64,000 nt of DNA from Desulfosediminicola ganghwensis (GTDB taxonomy: Bacteria; Desulfobacterota; Desulfobulbia; Desulfobulbales; Desulfocapsaceae): assembly GCF_005116675.2 (NCBI RefSeq), contig NZ_CP050699.1:5341001-5405000 (forward strand). Reading direction: 5' to 3'. The notes under the pieces were generated by a model. The model was not told where the DNA came from. It saw only the letters and a program-made list of their open reading frames with translations, and did no database searches. Shown here in pieces: positions 8,255 to 16,805 of the stretch. The translations under genes were made by a program, and so were the position numbers. Every line of letters begins with the position of its first letter. Position 1 is the first letter of the stretch.

Positions 8255-9753
8255 CTTGTCACCTTCCCCCATAGATCTTCCAGCCCCAGTATCTCCCCGG
8301 CACCCACAAGCCCGGAAATCGATGCTCCCACCACTCCGGTCATCAATGTTGATTGACCACTCAGATAAAGACCAGGCACACGGGTACGCACATCCGGTGT
8401 AAACTGATCCAGGCAATGCATCGCGCCATAGGCGCAACCCTCAGGGGCTGCCAATTCATCCCTGAATGTCAGCGGCGACCCGGTGGCAAGCTGTTCCACC
8501 TTCCCGCAGACATGCCCCCAGCGTTTCTCGGCGGCACCAACCATTTCATCCGCAACCCTTGTCTTCATTTCCTGGTAAGCCCGTGGTCTCTCTCCTTGCG
8601 AACTAGCAGCAAATTGCTCGACATCCTGCCAATAACCCAGACGGAGCAGAATGGCGCCATGGGGATCTGCCTCTGACATATCTGCGCTGCCGGACCGGGA
8701 GCCCGCGCCGGCCATCATCATCGCTCTTTCACCGGTAGGTGTTGCGGAAAACTGTGGCAGCGGATCACCATTTTCGGGCAACAGGTAATAGTTGAGGGCA
8801 CCGGTTGTGTAATCGATCGCTTTTTCCGTTTTGCAAAATACCGCAAACATCGACAGGCTGTTGGTTAAGGCTTTTAAGCGCTTCCTGTATGCCGGTCTGA
8901 AAACATTTTCCGGCACCATATCGATAACCGCTGAAGGATGCCCTGTAAATATCAACTGGTTACACTGTATTCTTTCTCCATCGGCAAGGTTGACACCGGC
9001 AACTTTTCCCTGTGCCAGGTGAATAGAGACGACCTCCCTGCCGGAGAACATTTCCACCCCCTGCCTCTTCAAAGCCACCGCAAAGCCATCGACAATTGTC
9101 TGGCCTCCGCCGCCGATGGTATACGCACCGGAATAATAGCCATGCGCCACTAAGGAGTGAACTTCCAGCGAAGCCTGGCCAACCGGCACGCCATACAGAA
9201 AGGCAGGAGCAGTCAAAACGGTTTTCAACCGCTGGTCGTTGGTAATTGAATTGAGAAATTCGGCGAGAGATTCCGGGCGTGATTTGTATCCCCGCAAAAA
9301 AGGCGTGAGGGGAAGCTCCGGATTATAAAAAGGAATCCCCGAACACTTTTCTTGTACAGAGCTGAGATAGGTTGTTATTGCATCTTTTTCTGCAGGGAAG
9401 TGAGACTGTAGTTCTTCAGCCAGTCGCTGGTAGGAGAAGTAGCCACGTACAGGTTGTTTACTGTCGAAAAACTCATAACTGTCATGACCATCTTTTGGAG
9501 CAGGCACGACTTGCAGGGCGGGAAGCACCTCACAATAGCGCCAGAGCAAATCAAGGATTTCTCCCTCACCCAGGCAACCTGTGTAGTGAAAACCGACATC
9601 AAAACCTATTTTTTTTCGCCGGAACTGGCGAATTGCACCACCGAACTGCCTCTGTCGCTCAAGAACCAGGACATCTTTGCCATTCTTGGCCAACAAGGTG
9701 GCGGCTGTCAATCCCGCTATGCCGCTTCCGACAACAACAACATCACATTTCAC
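8251..9753 (-). CDS. Phytoene-desaturase-like FAD oxidoreductase, 500 aa
   Basis: The N-terminal dinucleotide fold GSGIAGLTAATLL (residues 9-21) with E32 after VLVLE binds FAD. GFDVGFHYTG and the C-terminal YLSGQSTLMTGVVGASISG match the CrtI/carotenoid isomerase-like amine-oxidase superfamily. The length (500) is typical. Members desaturate, isomerise or saturate polyene chains. In proposed ladderane clusters and in aryl-polyene clusters a flavoprotein of this kind accompanies the KS and ACP genes (family knowledge, from memory). It is the first gene of the operon, with the ribosome site GAGAAGG, and is coupled to the ketosynthase by a 4-base overlap. A polyene or cyclic acyl-ACP substrate is inference. 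Confidence 0.87.
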   Translation of the reverse strand: MKCDVVVVGSGIAGLTAATLLAKNGKDVLVLERQRQFGGAIRQFRRKKIGFDVGFHYTGCLGEGEILDLLWRYCEVLPALQVVPAPKDGHDSYEFFDSKQPVRGYFSYQRLAEELQSHFPAEKDAITTYLSSVQEKCSGIPFYNPELPLTPFLRGYKSRPESLAEFLNSITNDQRLKTVLTAPAFLYGVPVGQASLEVHSLVAHGYYSGAYTIGGGGQTIVDGFAVALKRQGVEMFSGREVVSIHLAQGKVAGVNLADGERIQCNQLIFTGHPSAVIDMVPENVFRPAYRKRLKALTNSLSMFAVFCKTEKAIDYTTGALNYYLLPENGDPLPQFSATPTGERAMMMAGAGSRSGSADMSEADPHGAILLRLGYWQDVEQFAASSQGERPRAYQEMKTRVADEMVGAAEKRWGHVCGKVEQLATGSPLTFRDELAAPEGCAYGAMHCLDQFTPDVRTRVPGLYLSGQSTLMTGVVGASISGLVGAGEILGLEDLWGKVTR

Positions 9754-9847
9754 CTTCTCACCCTACAACAAAACACAAAACCGCCCCCTCAACCCACAGA
9801 AAACATTAATATCTTCCAGTGCTTGCTATCACATGCTACAATATCTT

Positions 9848-9874
9848 CCTGTTATTGTTAACAACAATCACAGG
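9848..9874. promoter_or_regulatory. Palindrome upstream of the lipid operon
   Basis: A perfect 10-base palindrome TTGTTAACAA (9855-9864) is flanked by CCTG and CAGG at the outer ends, about 95-120 bases upstream of the first gene of the lipid operon. It may be an operator for a regulator encoded elsewhere. No clear -35/-10 pair could be fixed next to it, so the call is tentative. The rest of the 271 bases between 9753 and the PagL gene shows nothing else I can name. Confidence 0.3.
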
Positions 9875-10024
9875 TAAATGACCAATTCAATCTCAACGCG
9901 TTATATAGACCATTTCAACGGGATATGCATTATCGAAGAACAAGTATTTGATATGGCGCTCTTACGAGTTCCCGACCAAGGCAGGTAATTCGCTACATCC
10001 ACAAAAGATTTCAGGCCCTTAATT

Positions 10025-10597
10025 ATGCGCAAAATTATAATATTTTTTTTGGCAACTCTCGCGTCAATACTATCCGGCTCTGGTGTTAAACAGGTAAAAG
10101 CATTTAACCTTGCCTCCCCTGAACGAGTAGGAATAGCAATGACAGCCGGTGCAAGTTACCACCCTGCCCCGACATTTGAGTTCGTGCAGCTCAGCGGCCT
10201 TGCTCTCTATGATTACGAACAGATTTTTCCCCATCAGGCACCGGACCAACTCAAATTCAAGCTCGAAACGAACATCGGGGCAGCAGATTTTTCCGGTCTT
10301 CGCCTCATGGCTTCTCTGAACTTTTATGCAGTCTATTATTTAGAAAGATTTCAGACCAATAAGCTGCGACCATATATTGAAGGCGGTGCCGGAATCATCT
10401 ATAGTGATTTTCAGGTTGAAGACCAGGGGCTCAGGATAAATTTTAATCCCCAGGCCGGTATTGGCGTCGAGATCTCAGGCGATGACGGGCGAACATTCTT
10501 TGAAGCGCTGCACGCCACTCACATTTCAAATGGCGGACTGCACAGTGACAATGCAGGGATAAATGGCTTACTTTTCCAATTCGGTTATTTATTTTAA
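10025..10597 (+). CDS. pagL: PagL-type lipid A 3-O-deacylase
   Basis: A signal peptide (residues 1-26, ending KAFN) is followed by alternating beta-barrel strands and an aromatic C-terminus (FQFGYLF), as in outer-membrane barrels. The acyloxyacyl hydrolase signature HISNGG (H166, S168) followed by NAGIN matches PagL, whose His and Ser are catalytic. The position equivalent to the catalytic Glu of the Pseudomonas enzyme is Asn here (N180), a substitution I recall in many homologues. The enzyme removes the 3-O-linked acyl chain of lipid A, remodelling the outer membrane. It is transcribed away from the lipid operon. The ribosome site is weak (AGG about 10 bases upstream). Confidence 0.8.
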   Translation: MRKIIIFFLATLASILSGSGVKQVKAFNLASPERVGIAMTAGASYHPAPTFEFVQLSGLALYDYEQIFPHQAPDQLKFKLETNIGAADFSGLRLMASLNFYAVYYLERFQTNKLRPYIEGGAGIIYSDFQVEDQGLRINFNPQAGIGVEISGDDGRTFFEALHATHISNGGLHSDNAGINGLLFQFGYLF

Positions 10598-10690
10598 CTA
10601 TCCACATAATCTGGGTGGCAGTTTTCTACTTCAAAATTCCAACGAACGACGTACTTCATTCATCGGTAATCTTAAATGTATCAGGACAAA

Positions 10691-11455
10691 ATGAAAACGA
10701 TCACATCCATATTTTCTGCTCTTTTCATAACCTTTCTCTTTCTCGCTCCTCTTCATGCCCAAAACGACAGGAGTTCTGAAATAGCTCAGCAGATGGCATC
10801 ACTTGATTCCCCTGCTACCAATCAACGCATCAAGGCTGCAAAAATCATAGCCCGCTCGGGATTTGACAATGAAGCACTTTATCAGAAGATCGCCCGGATT
10901 CTTGAAGCCGGTTATACCCAGAAAGGTGGCAGTAAACACATCGATGAAATGGCATGGATGTGCAAAGCACTCGCGGCTTCAGGCGATATCCGCTACACAG
11001 ATCTGCTCACCGAAGTCGCCCGGAACAGCCCGAACAGAAAACTTCAGGGCTATGCCAAAAAGAGCGTTGCTCAGATTGGGAATTATGCCAAGCGCAAAGA
11101 AGTAATGGGATCGGATTATTCCTGGAACAAAAAGCTTACCGACGAAGAAAACCGCCTGGTCTCAATGCTTCGTTCAGGCGATCACAAGATCATGCGCGAT
11201 GCTGCAAAAATCATCTATCGCGGGCAGCTGCTCAGCTCCCCGGTCTACCAGGAAGTGGCACAGGCCATCAGCTCCATGCAATCCACTATCGGTAGTAGCC
11301 GGATACACTCCGACACTTTGGCCTGGCTCTGTAAAGCGCTGTCCACTTCCGGTGATGCCAAATACGCCAAGGTGCTTCAGGGTGTTATCGACAACTCTCA
11401 CAGTACCTCACTGACCAATCACGCGCAGAAGTCTCTTGCCAACCTGAGGCCCTAA
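10691..11455 (+). CDS. Secreted HEAT-like repeat protein, 254 aa, unknown function
   Basis: A signal peptide (hydrophobic stretch ending APLHAQ) precedes a helical protein built as an internal duplication. The first copy contains DEMAWMCKALAASGD and the second SDTLAWLCKALSTSGD, each followed by a similar helix ending YAKKSVAQ or HAQKSLAN. This resembles HEAT/armadillo-like scaffolds used for protein binding. The start at 10691 has AGGACAAA before it and begins directly with the signal peptide; an ATG at 10676 is less likely. It follows PagL by 93 bases and may be co-transcribed. I do not recognise a specific family and a periplasmic binding role is only a guess. Confidence 0.7.
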   Translation: MKTITSIFSALFITFLFLAPLHAQNDRSSEIAQQMASLDSPATNQRIKAAKIIARSGFDNEALYQKIARILEAGYTQKGGSKHIDEMAWMCKALAASGDIRYTDLLTEVARNSPNRKLQGYAKKSVAQIGNYAKRKEVMGSDYSWNKKLTDEENRLVSMLRSGDHKIMRDAAKIIYRGQLLSSPVYQEVAQAISSMQSTIGSSRIHSDTLAWLCKALSTSGDAKYAKVLQGVIDNSHSTSLTNHAQKSLANLRP

Positions 11456-11568
11456 ACATCAGCCAGCCATGCCGGAAAAAGAAAAATCGTAATTGCGTGC
11501 ATGGCTGGTGATCTGTCTATTTACGAGGGTTCCTGTAAGCAGCCGTCACGGCAGAGTTGCCTGAAATG

Positions 11569-13035
11569 CTATTTAGTTTCCGCAATACGTTTGTTCGTTC
11601 TGGCAAAACGCAGAAAAGACATCAGATTGCCAAGAAATCGCAGCCAGCTGTCCGGTGACTTCCATAACATGGTTACATACCCCCAAATGACCCGGGCACG
11701 CTGAAAATGTGACCGGTAGAAATCAATAAACAGCTCATCCAGCCTCTCGGCAGTCATCCCTTTCGGCACGAACCGGAACTGCATACAGTCCATCTCCCGC
11801 CAATCTTCATCGAAGGTACCCAACATTTCCCCGCCTTCCCCTTTTATCCCATCGTAGATGGGCGAGCCTGGAAATGGTGTGAATTTTGCCAGGTTGAAAT
11901 CATCGAGATTGAGGGAATGCACATATTCTTTACTTTTTTCGATGCTCTTTTCTGTCTCACCGGGCAACCCCATCATTAACAACCCCTTCACCCTGATACC
12001 GGCCGACTGGATCATGTGCACTTTCTCTTTCAACATCTCCAAGTCAGGATTCTGCCGATGCTTGGCAAGTAAATCCGGGTCACCGGTTTCAATACCGAGG
12101 CTGATCATCCAGCATCCAGCCCTTTTCATGAGTTGCAGCAACTCCGGATCAAGGTGCTCTGCTCTCGCCGCACAGTTGAAAGTGATACCGAGCGGCTGGG
12201 CGATAATCAACTCACAGAACTCGGCAACCCTTTTCCGGTTAAAGGTAAATTGGTCATCGTAGAAATTCAGATGTTTCAAACTGTAGGTCTCTTTCAGGTA
12301 CTTCATATGTCGATAGAGGTAATCGGCAGAATTATACCTGAATGTCCGTTTAAAAACCGAACGGTCACAATAACTGCAGGCATATGGGCAACCTCGACTG
12401 GACAGGCAGCTGCCATTCGGCACTTTGGGGTAATTGAATATAGGCAGGCTGTAGGCGTCGGGATAACCGGCAAGTTTATGGTATGCCGGAAACGGCAGCT
12501 TATCCAGATCCAGCAACTGCTTACGGCGCCCTGACCAGCACACCTCCCCTTGTACATCTTTATAAACGAGACCTTCTATGAGCTTTGGAGTTGCCGGTGA
12601 CTGTAACAATTCACTCAGAGTTTCTTCACCCTCACCAACAACCAGATAATCTATCACTGGATAGTCAAGCAGCACCCGCTCTTTGAGTGCTGAAACGTGA
12701 ACGCCTCCAAAAACGACTTTTACTTCCGGCAACACCTCTTTCGCCATTCTTGCCAGACGTTCTCCATCCAGAAAATTTGCAGTGGTGCATGAAAAACCGA
12801 TAAAAGCTGGTTTATGGACTCGAAGATAATCCTGTATCAACTGCTCGGATTGGGGATGGGCATAACAGTCGATAATATCATTATCAAAGCCTTGTTCTGT
12901 CAGGTAGGCTGAAATCGAGGCCAAACCCAGAGGCGGCATTATATTGGCAAGCCGTGACACATCTCCTGCGGCCTTGCTGCTGCTGTAACCAAGGGGATGA
13001 ACAAGAAGAATGACTTTATTTGTTGTTGTCTGCAT
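11569..13035 (-). CDS. B12-binding radical SAM enzyme, 488 aa
   Basis: The N-terminal cobalamin-binding domain (VILLVHPLGYSSSK, PPLGLASISAYL, VVFGGVHVSA, DYLVVGEGEETL) is followed by a radical SAM core with CX3CX2C in SSRGCPYACSYCDRS. The start at 13035 is chosen because the protein then begins at the usual distance from the B12 domain; the upstream extension to 13107 looks non-coding. The C-terminal part is basic and aromatic (RARVIWGYVTML), possibly membrane-associated. It is separated from the main lipid operon by the PagL and HEAT genes on the other strand, but is of the same enzyme class. The substrate is unknown; lipid or envelope modification is inferred from the surroundings. Confidence 0.87.
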   Translation of the reverse strand: MQTTTNKVILLVHPLGYSSSKAAGDVSRLANIMPPLGLASISAYLTEQGFDNDIIDCYAHPQSEQLIQDYLRVHKPAFIGFSCTTANFLDGERLARMAKEVLPEVKVVFGGVHVSALKERVLLDYPVIDYLVVGEGEETLSELLQSPATPKLIEGLVYKDVQGEVCWSGRRKQLLDLDKLPFPAYHKLAGYPDAYSLPIFNYPKVPNGSCLSSRGCPYACSYCDRSVFKRTFRYNSADYLYRHMKYLKETYSLKHLNFYDDQFTFNRKRVAEFCELIIAQPLGITFNCAARAEHLDPELLQLMKRAGCWMISLGIETGDPDLLAKHRQNPDLEMLKEKVHMIQSAGIRVKGLLMMGLPGETEKSIEKSKEYVHSLNLDDFNLAKFTPFPGSPIYDGIKGEGGEMLGTFDEDWREMDCMQFRFVPKGMTAERLDELFIDFYRSHFQRARVIWGYVTMLWKSPDSWLRFLGNLMSFLRFARTNKRIAETK

Positions 13036-13197
13036 GCTTACACCTGTGAAAGCTACTCTATATTGAAAACGACCTAACTGGTACCTGACCGGCAATGCGG
13101 TGTACATTTCAAAAGATTGAGAGTGTACCCCCGTAAATCCGATTTGTCGATGAGGAGCATAGGATAAACATCAGAATCCTCCGAAGAATATCGCTTG

Positions 13198-13406
13198 AAA
13201 ATATCTACTTACCTCTAATCATTAGCTTGAAAATGTGAGTAAATAGACGAGATGTGTGAGGTGTGACCGACTCTCAAGTGATCACTCACTGAAATCATTA
13301 TGTAATCTGCTTAGAGATAAGGGCTTTTCAGCTTTAAGTTGTTACTCTTATCACCTTGCCCCTCACGCCTCACTGCTTGAAGCTGAGCTTTAGTGGTAAG
13401 CAGATA
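13198..13406 (+). repeat. Structured intergenic element, copy 1 (209 nt)
   Basis: This stretch is clearly related to 47859-48066, with nearly the same length, two conserved flanks (about 80 percent identical by eye) and a variable middle. The ends pair: ATCTACTTACC (13203-13213) with GGTAAGCAGAT (13395-13405), with one mismatch. Inside lies an 11-bp hairpin of TCAGCTTTAAG (13328-13338) with CTTGAAGCTGA (13376-13386). The blocks AGCTTGAAAA and ATAGAC are invariant between copies. No coding frame is conserved. Strand is undetermined; + is used for reference. It may be a structured RNA or a mobile repeat. It ends 5 bases before the terminator of the cytochrome gene. Confidence 0.65.
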
Positions 13407-13410
13407 AAAA

Positions 13411-13444
13411 AATAAGGGCCGCAGTTTACACTGCAGCCCCTATT
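13411..13444 (-). terminator. Terminator of the decaheme cytochrome gene
   Basis: The stem AATAAGGGCCGCAGT (13411-13425) pairs with ACTGCAGCCCCTATT (13430-13444) around a TTAC loop, with two mismatches. Read on the minus strand it is followed by a T-rich tract (TTATTTTTTTATC), which fits intrinsic termination downstream of the cytochrome gene. Confidence 0.8.
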
Positions 13445-13477
13445 CAACTGTTCAACTTCGTTATCGATACCAGAATA

Positions 13478-15472
13478 TTACTGACTACACTCCGGATGTG
13501 CGAAAGGATTGGTATCCACAAAATCGGTGGCGTTCGAATCACAGGGGCTGATACCGCCACGTTCTTCCTGTCTGCTGAAACTGTGGCAGAACAGACAATC
13601 CATCCCTACTCCTTTGTCGACATGGTTGTGCATTCCTGGATGATCCGACTTGAGATTTTTCTCGCGGTGACACTGTGAACAGATCTGAGCCTTTGGTCCT
13701 TTCAGCGCATAACCGAGATTATCAAGTTCACTGAAAGTGGCCAGATCGAGATCACCATGGCACTTGGCACAATCTACATTGGCCGCAGGAGCGATACCGT
13801 GATTGAGCAGCTGGTAGGTATCGGTGGTTACCCACTCGACCGGCTCAGTCGACGGGTATCCCATGTTCACCAGACCGGACTGCACCGCCTGATCAACATC
13901 ACCACTGCCTGCCAGATATTCATAAGTATCCAAAGCGACCAGTTTGCTGTCGCTGCTGACCATTGGCTGAACTCCGGTTTTATACTTAAAAGGGTAGAGT
14001 TTGCCGTCATTGATATCGCCAATTGGGCGAGAGGTCGGGTATGCCCCGGTCTCCGGGTCAATTACCGCTACATCCCCAAGCAGATAGTTGTCACTCAACC
14101 TATTCCAGAATTTATATACCGGCGACAAGTCTTCCCCGATAGTCAACTCCGGATGTCCGGGACCATTGGTGCCATCCGCCGGGGTACCGTCATGGCTGTA
14201 ACGCCAGTCTCTGTTGAGTTCAGTGGCCACTTTCGCATAATGATCAATATGACAGGACTGGCAGGCAACTTTGCTCACGTGCCGATCTGCATCGGTACGG
14301 TTGGCACCTGCCGCGGCATGTCCGCCATCTACATCAAAGCCGGCATGGCAGGTAACGCACTTCACCTCGCTGCCACGGGCCAGGTCATCTGTCGGACGCA
14401 GGTCCGAACCGCGACCAATAGTTTTATGGTTCTGGAATACATGACACGACTGACATTTCAGGTCTGAAGCCATGACATTCATATGAACATCAAAGTTTGG
14501 ATCGCTGTTATTGTCGGTACCTTCCAACAGGGTAGCTCCATGCAGATCGGTGCCGGACATGGAAAGATCGCCGCGCTTGACCGCATTGCCACCGCCTGCA
14601 AAGGCATGACACTTCAGGCAGTTTTTCCTGGTGGGCGCATTAATATTTTGGGTGTAACCATCAAGAACCTGAAGCTCTTCAGCAGTCGGATTCTCCACTC
14701 CAGCCAGACTCGGGGCCATGGAGCCGTCGGCAAGACGAGTTCTTGCCATGGCATAATCCTCATTGTGGCACGCCAGACAGTCGATGTTGGTCTTATCCGC
14801 CTGGGGGTCATCCGGTCTCTTTCCGCGCCCTACGTGGCATTTACCGCAGACCGGCCAGTCTCCGAGAATATTGATACAGTAGCTATTCACAGAATTGGTC
14901 AGCTTGCCCTGCAAGGTGCCATTCTGATTAGCCATCTCCGTGGTATCTCCAACCCACCAGTAATGGGTTGAATCTGCCATTTCGTTGAACTGCTGATCAT
15001 GACAACTCAGACAGTCCAGCGGGTAATTCTGCCAGGTGTTAGAAGCATGCGGGTTTGTGCCACACGCAGGATCAGCCGTGTCGGTCAGGCCATCACAGTT
15101 GTCATCCACCCCATTATCACAAACTTCGCTCGCGCCCGGATTGATGCTTGCAAGGGTATCGTTACAATCTTCCTGGGTATAGCTACAGCTCGGATCAGCA
15201 GGAAAACCATAGCCGTCTCCATCAGCATCAGAACAGACCCCGGCTGTACAAGTGGGATCAGCTCTGTCGATGAGACCATCGCAATTATTGTCTAACCCAT
15301 CGGTGCAAATTTCCGCAGCACCAGGATAAATCAGAGCATTATTGTCATTGCAATCACTCCTTTCAGTAACCCCGTCACCATCGTTATCCACCGGTTTTGC
15401 CGCCATTACTGCTGCTCCTGACAAGGCTGTCATCACGAGCACTAGCGCAGAACACAAAATGAACTTTCGCAT
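13478..15472 (-). CDS. Decaheme cytochrome c with MopE-type metal-binding repeats, 664 aa
   Basis: A signal peptide (cleavage near AVMAA-K, residue 25) directs export. Residues about 40-75 and 102-137 are two copies of the MopE-like putative metal-binding motif (DCND, PGA.E.C, NCDGL.D.ADP.C). From residue 154 there are ten CXXCH heme sites: CLSCH, CGKCH, CLACH, CLKCH, CQSCH, CVTCH, CQSCH, CAKCH, CSQCH and CLFCH. Many further His residues can act as distal ligands. Such proteins carry electrons in the periplasm or at the cell surface; the particular reductase activity cannot be assigned. It is a single-gene unit with its own terminator at 13411-13444. Confidence 0.88.
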   Translation of the reverse strand: MRKFILCSALVLVMTALSGAAVMAAKPVDNDGDGVTERSDCNDNNALIYPGAAEICTDGLDNNCDGLIDRADPTCTAGVCSDADGDGYGFPADPSCSYTQEDCNDTLASINPGASEVCDNGVDDNCDGLTDTADPACGTNPHASNTWQNYPLDCLSCHDQQFNEMADSTHYWWVGDTTEMANQNGTLQGKLTNSVNSYCINILGDWPVCGKCHVGRGKRPDDPQADKTNIDCLACHNEDYAMARTRLADGSMAPSLAGVENPTAEELQVLDGYTQNINAPTRKNCLKCHAFAGGGNAVKRGDLSMSGTDLHGATLLEGTDNNSDPNFDVHMNVMASDLKCQSCHVFQNHKTIGRGSDLRPTDDLARGSEVKCVTCHAGFDVDGGHAAAGANRTDADRHVSKVACQSCHIDHYAKVATELNRDWRYSHDGTPADGTNGPGHPELTIGEDLSPVYKFWNRLSDNYLLGDVAVIDPETGAYPTSRPIGDINDGKLYPFKYKTGVQPMVSSDSKLVALDTYEYLAGSGDVDQAVQSGLVNMGYPSTEPVEWVTTDTYQLLNHGIAPAANVDCAKCHGDLDLATFSELDNLGYALKGPKAQICSQCHREKNLKSDHPGMHNHVDKGVGMDCLFCHSFSRQEERGGISPCDSNATDFVDTNPFAHPECSQ

Positions 15473-15793
15473 GCTTCCACTCCTCCTTCGTATCGGTTGT
15501 AATGTAGAAAGGCACTCAGAAATCCCTCCAATTTCCGAATTACCTAATTTTACTAAATTACATAATTCTTATCCGCACACTAGCCGTCTTCCTTCCCAGA
15601 TGCAATATAAAATAACAGGTACAATTGTAGGGACTTCGGCTGATATCTTAGCTATTGCGCGCAAATCCTTTACAGACGGGTGTGGTACTGAAATTGCCGC
15701 TATGTGAAAGAAGAAAAAAAGTTCAAGTAATGATTATCAACAAAAGAAAGAAGCCAGGCAGAAACAGAAGGGATAAGCAGCAAACCAGAGTCT
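15473..15793. other. Intergenic region, nothing identified
   Basis: This AT-rich stretch lies between the cytochrome start and the flavodoxin terminator and must hold the cytochrome promoter. I see no clear promoter pair, repeat or small gene. Confidence 0.5.
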
Positions 15794-15834
15794 GGTAAAA
15801 AGAGAATGCCCCCGGCACTGCTACCGGGGGCATT
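15794..15834 (-). terminator. Intrinsic terminator of flavodoxin gene
   Basis: A perfect 11-bp stem AATGCCCCCGG (15805-15815) and CCGGGGGCATT (15824-15834) is followed on the minus strand by CTCTTTTTACC (15804 down to 15794). It sits 25 bases after the flavodoxin stop. Confidence 0.9.
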
Positions 15835-15859
15835 GGGGGAACATGAATTGAAAATGGTA

Positions 15860-16306
15860 TTAAACCGCTGAGGCTACCTCCTCGGCCCACTCTTCTATCT
15901 CTGAGTGAACATCTTCCGGATCTCCGTCAATGCGAAGAGGCTCATTCACCACCTTTGCCTCAAGTTTTTCCATGAGTGACTCGAGTTCATCCACCGCACC
16001 GCAGAAATACTCATAGCTGGAGTCGCCACAGCCAAAGAGTGCCACCTTCTTAGTCGACAGCTCTGCCGACTTCATCTCTTCAAAAAACGGCTCAAAATCC
16101 TCCTGAAATTCGATCTCTTCCATTCCCCAGGTCGAAGCCCCGAGTACAGTAAGATCGTAGCCATTGCCAAGTTCAGCCACCTTGGTGTCGAAAACATTTT
16201 TAACAGTTACCTCGACACCTTTCTCGCCGAGAACTTCACTTATTTTACCTGCCACCATCTCTGTATTTCCGGTCGTTGAACCATAAACCACTAAAGCGCG
16301 TGCCAT
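15860..16306 (-). CDS. Flavodoxin, 148 aa
   Basis: This is a short-chain flavodoxin. The FMN phosphate loop is GSTTGNTE (residues about 9-16), with the isoalloxazine-contacting loops in LGASTWGMEE and FGCGDSSYEYFCGA. Length and acidity are typical, and it is nearly identical in layout to Desulfovibrio flavodoxin (family knowledge). It is a soluble one-electron carrier that can replace ferredoxin. Possible partners in the window include radical SAM enzymes and the anaerobic ribonucleotide reductase activase, which need reduced flavodoxin or ferredoxin (inference). A strong AGGAG ribosome site and a strong terminator suggest a monocistronic, well-expressed gene. Confidence 0.95.
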   Translation of the reverse strand: MARALVVYGSTTGNTEMVAGKISEVLGEKGVEVTVKNVFDTKVAELGNGYDLTVLGASTWGMEEIEFQEDFEPFFEEMKSAELSTKKVALFGCGDSSYEYFCGAVDELESLMEKLEAKVVNEPLRIDGDPEDVHSEIEEWAEEVASAV

Positions 16307-16403
16307 TTTTCTACTCCTAAAGGGTAATATTATGGAATGTAATTGCTGATGCGGGCAAGTCTGCTCTCAGAGGCGCACAACCAGTGCCGGCTTCAGCACA
16401 AAG

Positions 16404-16769
16404 TCATTGCAACCTTTTTTTGCAGCTGCAATTGGCACAATTCCCACCGCAGCGATGCCTGTTTTTTCTCGCTTTAGGTACTATTACTCGTCCTTCATCA
16501 TGGCAGATATCCTTTCCCGTCTCTCCCATCAGGTAAATACTTTTTCTCGGTAATCCCAATGTGCCAACCATTTCATTGAACATCTCCCTGGAGTCAGGCG
16601 AAACCTGTGTTATCAACTTGGTGTGAATGAAAATATTGCCTTTTCCACGATATGAGTTGCTCATCATAGCGGCCATTATCTCAGCAGTTTTTGCACAAAA
16701 TTGACCGTGCGGCCTGACATGGAGATTTCCATTACGTTCTTCTAACCTGACATTTCTATTAGTGATCAT
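16404..16769 (-). CDS. Small protein with Cys-rich tail, unknown function
   Basis: The protein has 121 residues. The body (NIFIHTKLITQVSPDSREMF, then GLPRKSIYLMGETGKDI) has the alternating strand/helix look of a small alpha/beta domain, weakly STAS-like. The C-terminus is basic with five cysteines (HRCGGNCANCSCKK), suggesting a metal or iron-sulfur site. A good AGGACTAATAGC spacing to the ATG supports the start. It is 36 bases downstream of the DUF2325 gene on the same strand and is probably co-transcribed. I do not recognise a named family; a metal or redox sensing partner for the DUF2325 protein is a guess. Confidence 0.75.
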   Translation of the reverse strand: MITNRNVRLEERNGNLHVRPHGQFCAKTAEIMAAMMSNSYRGKGNIFIHTKLITQVSPDSREMFNEMVGTLGLPRKSIYLMGETGKDICHDEGRVIVPKARKNRHRCGGNCANCSCKKRLQ

Positions 16770-16805
16770 GCTATTAGTCCTGTTCGTATTTATAAATCTT
16801 AAAAG

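Noticed and set aside
8255-8437. N-terminal extension of the ketosynthase frame
   Set aside because: It lies inside the upstream flavoprotein gene, has no ketosynthase similarity, and the GTG at 8254 with a strong ribosome site gives the normal FabF start.
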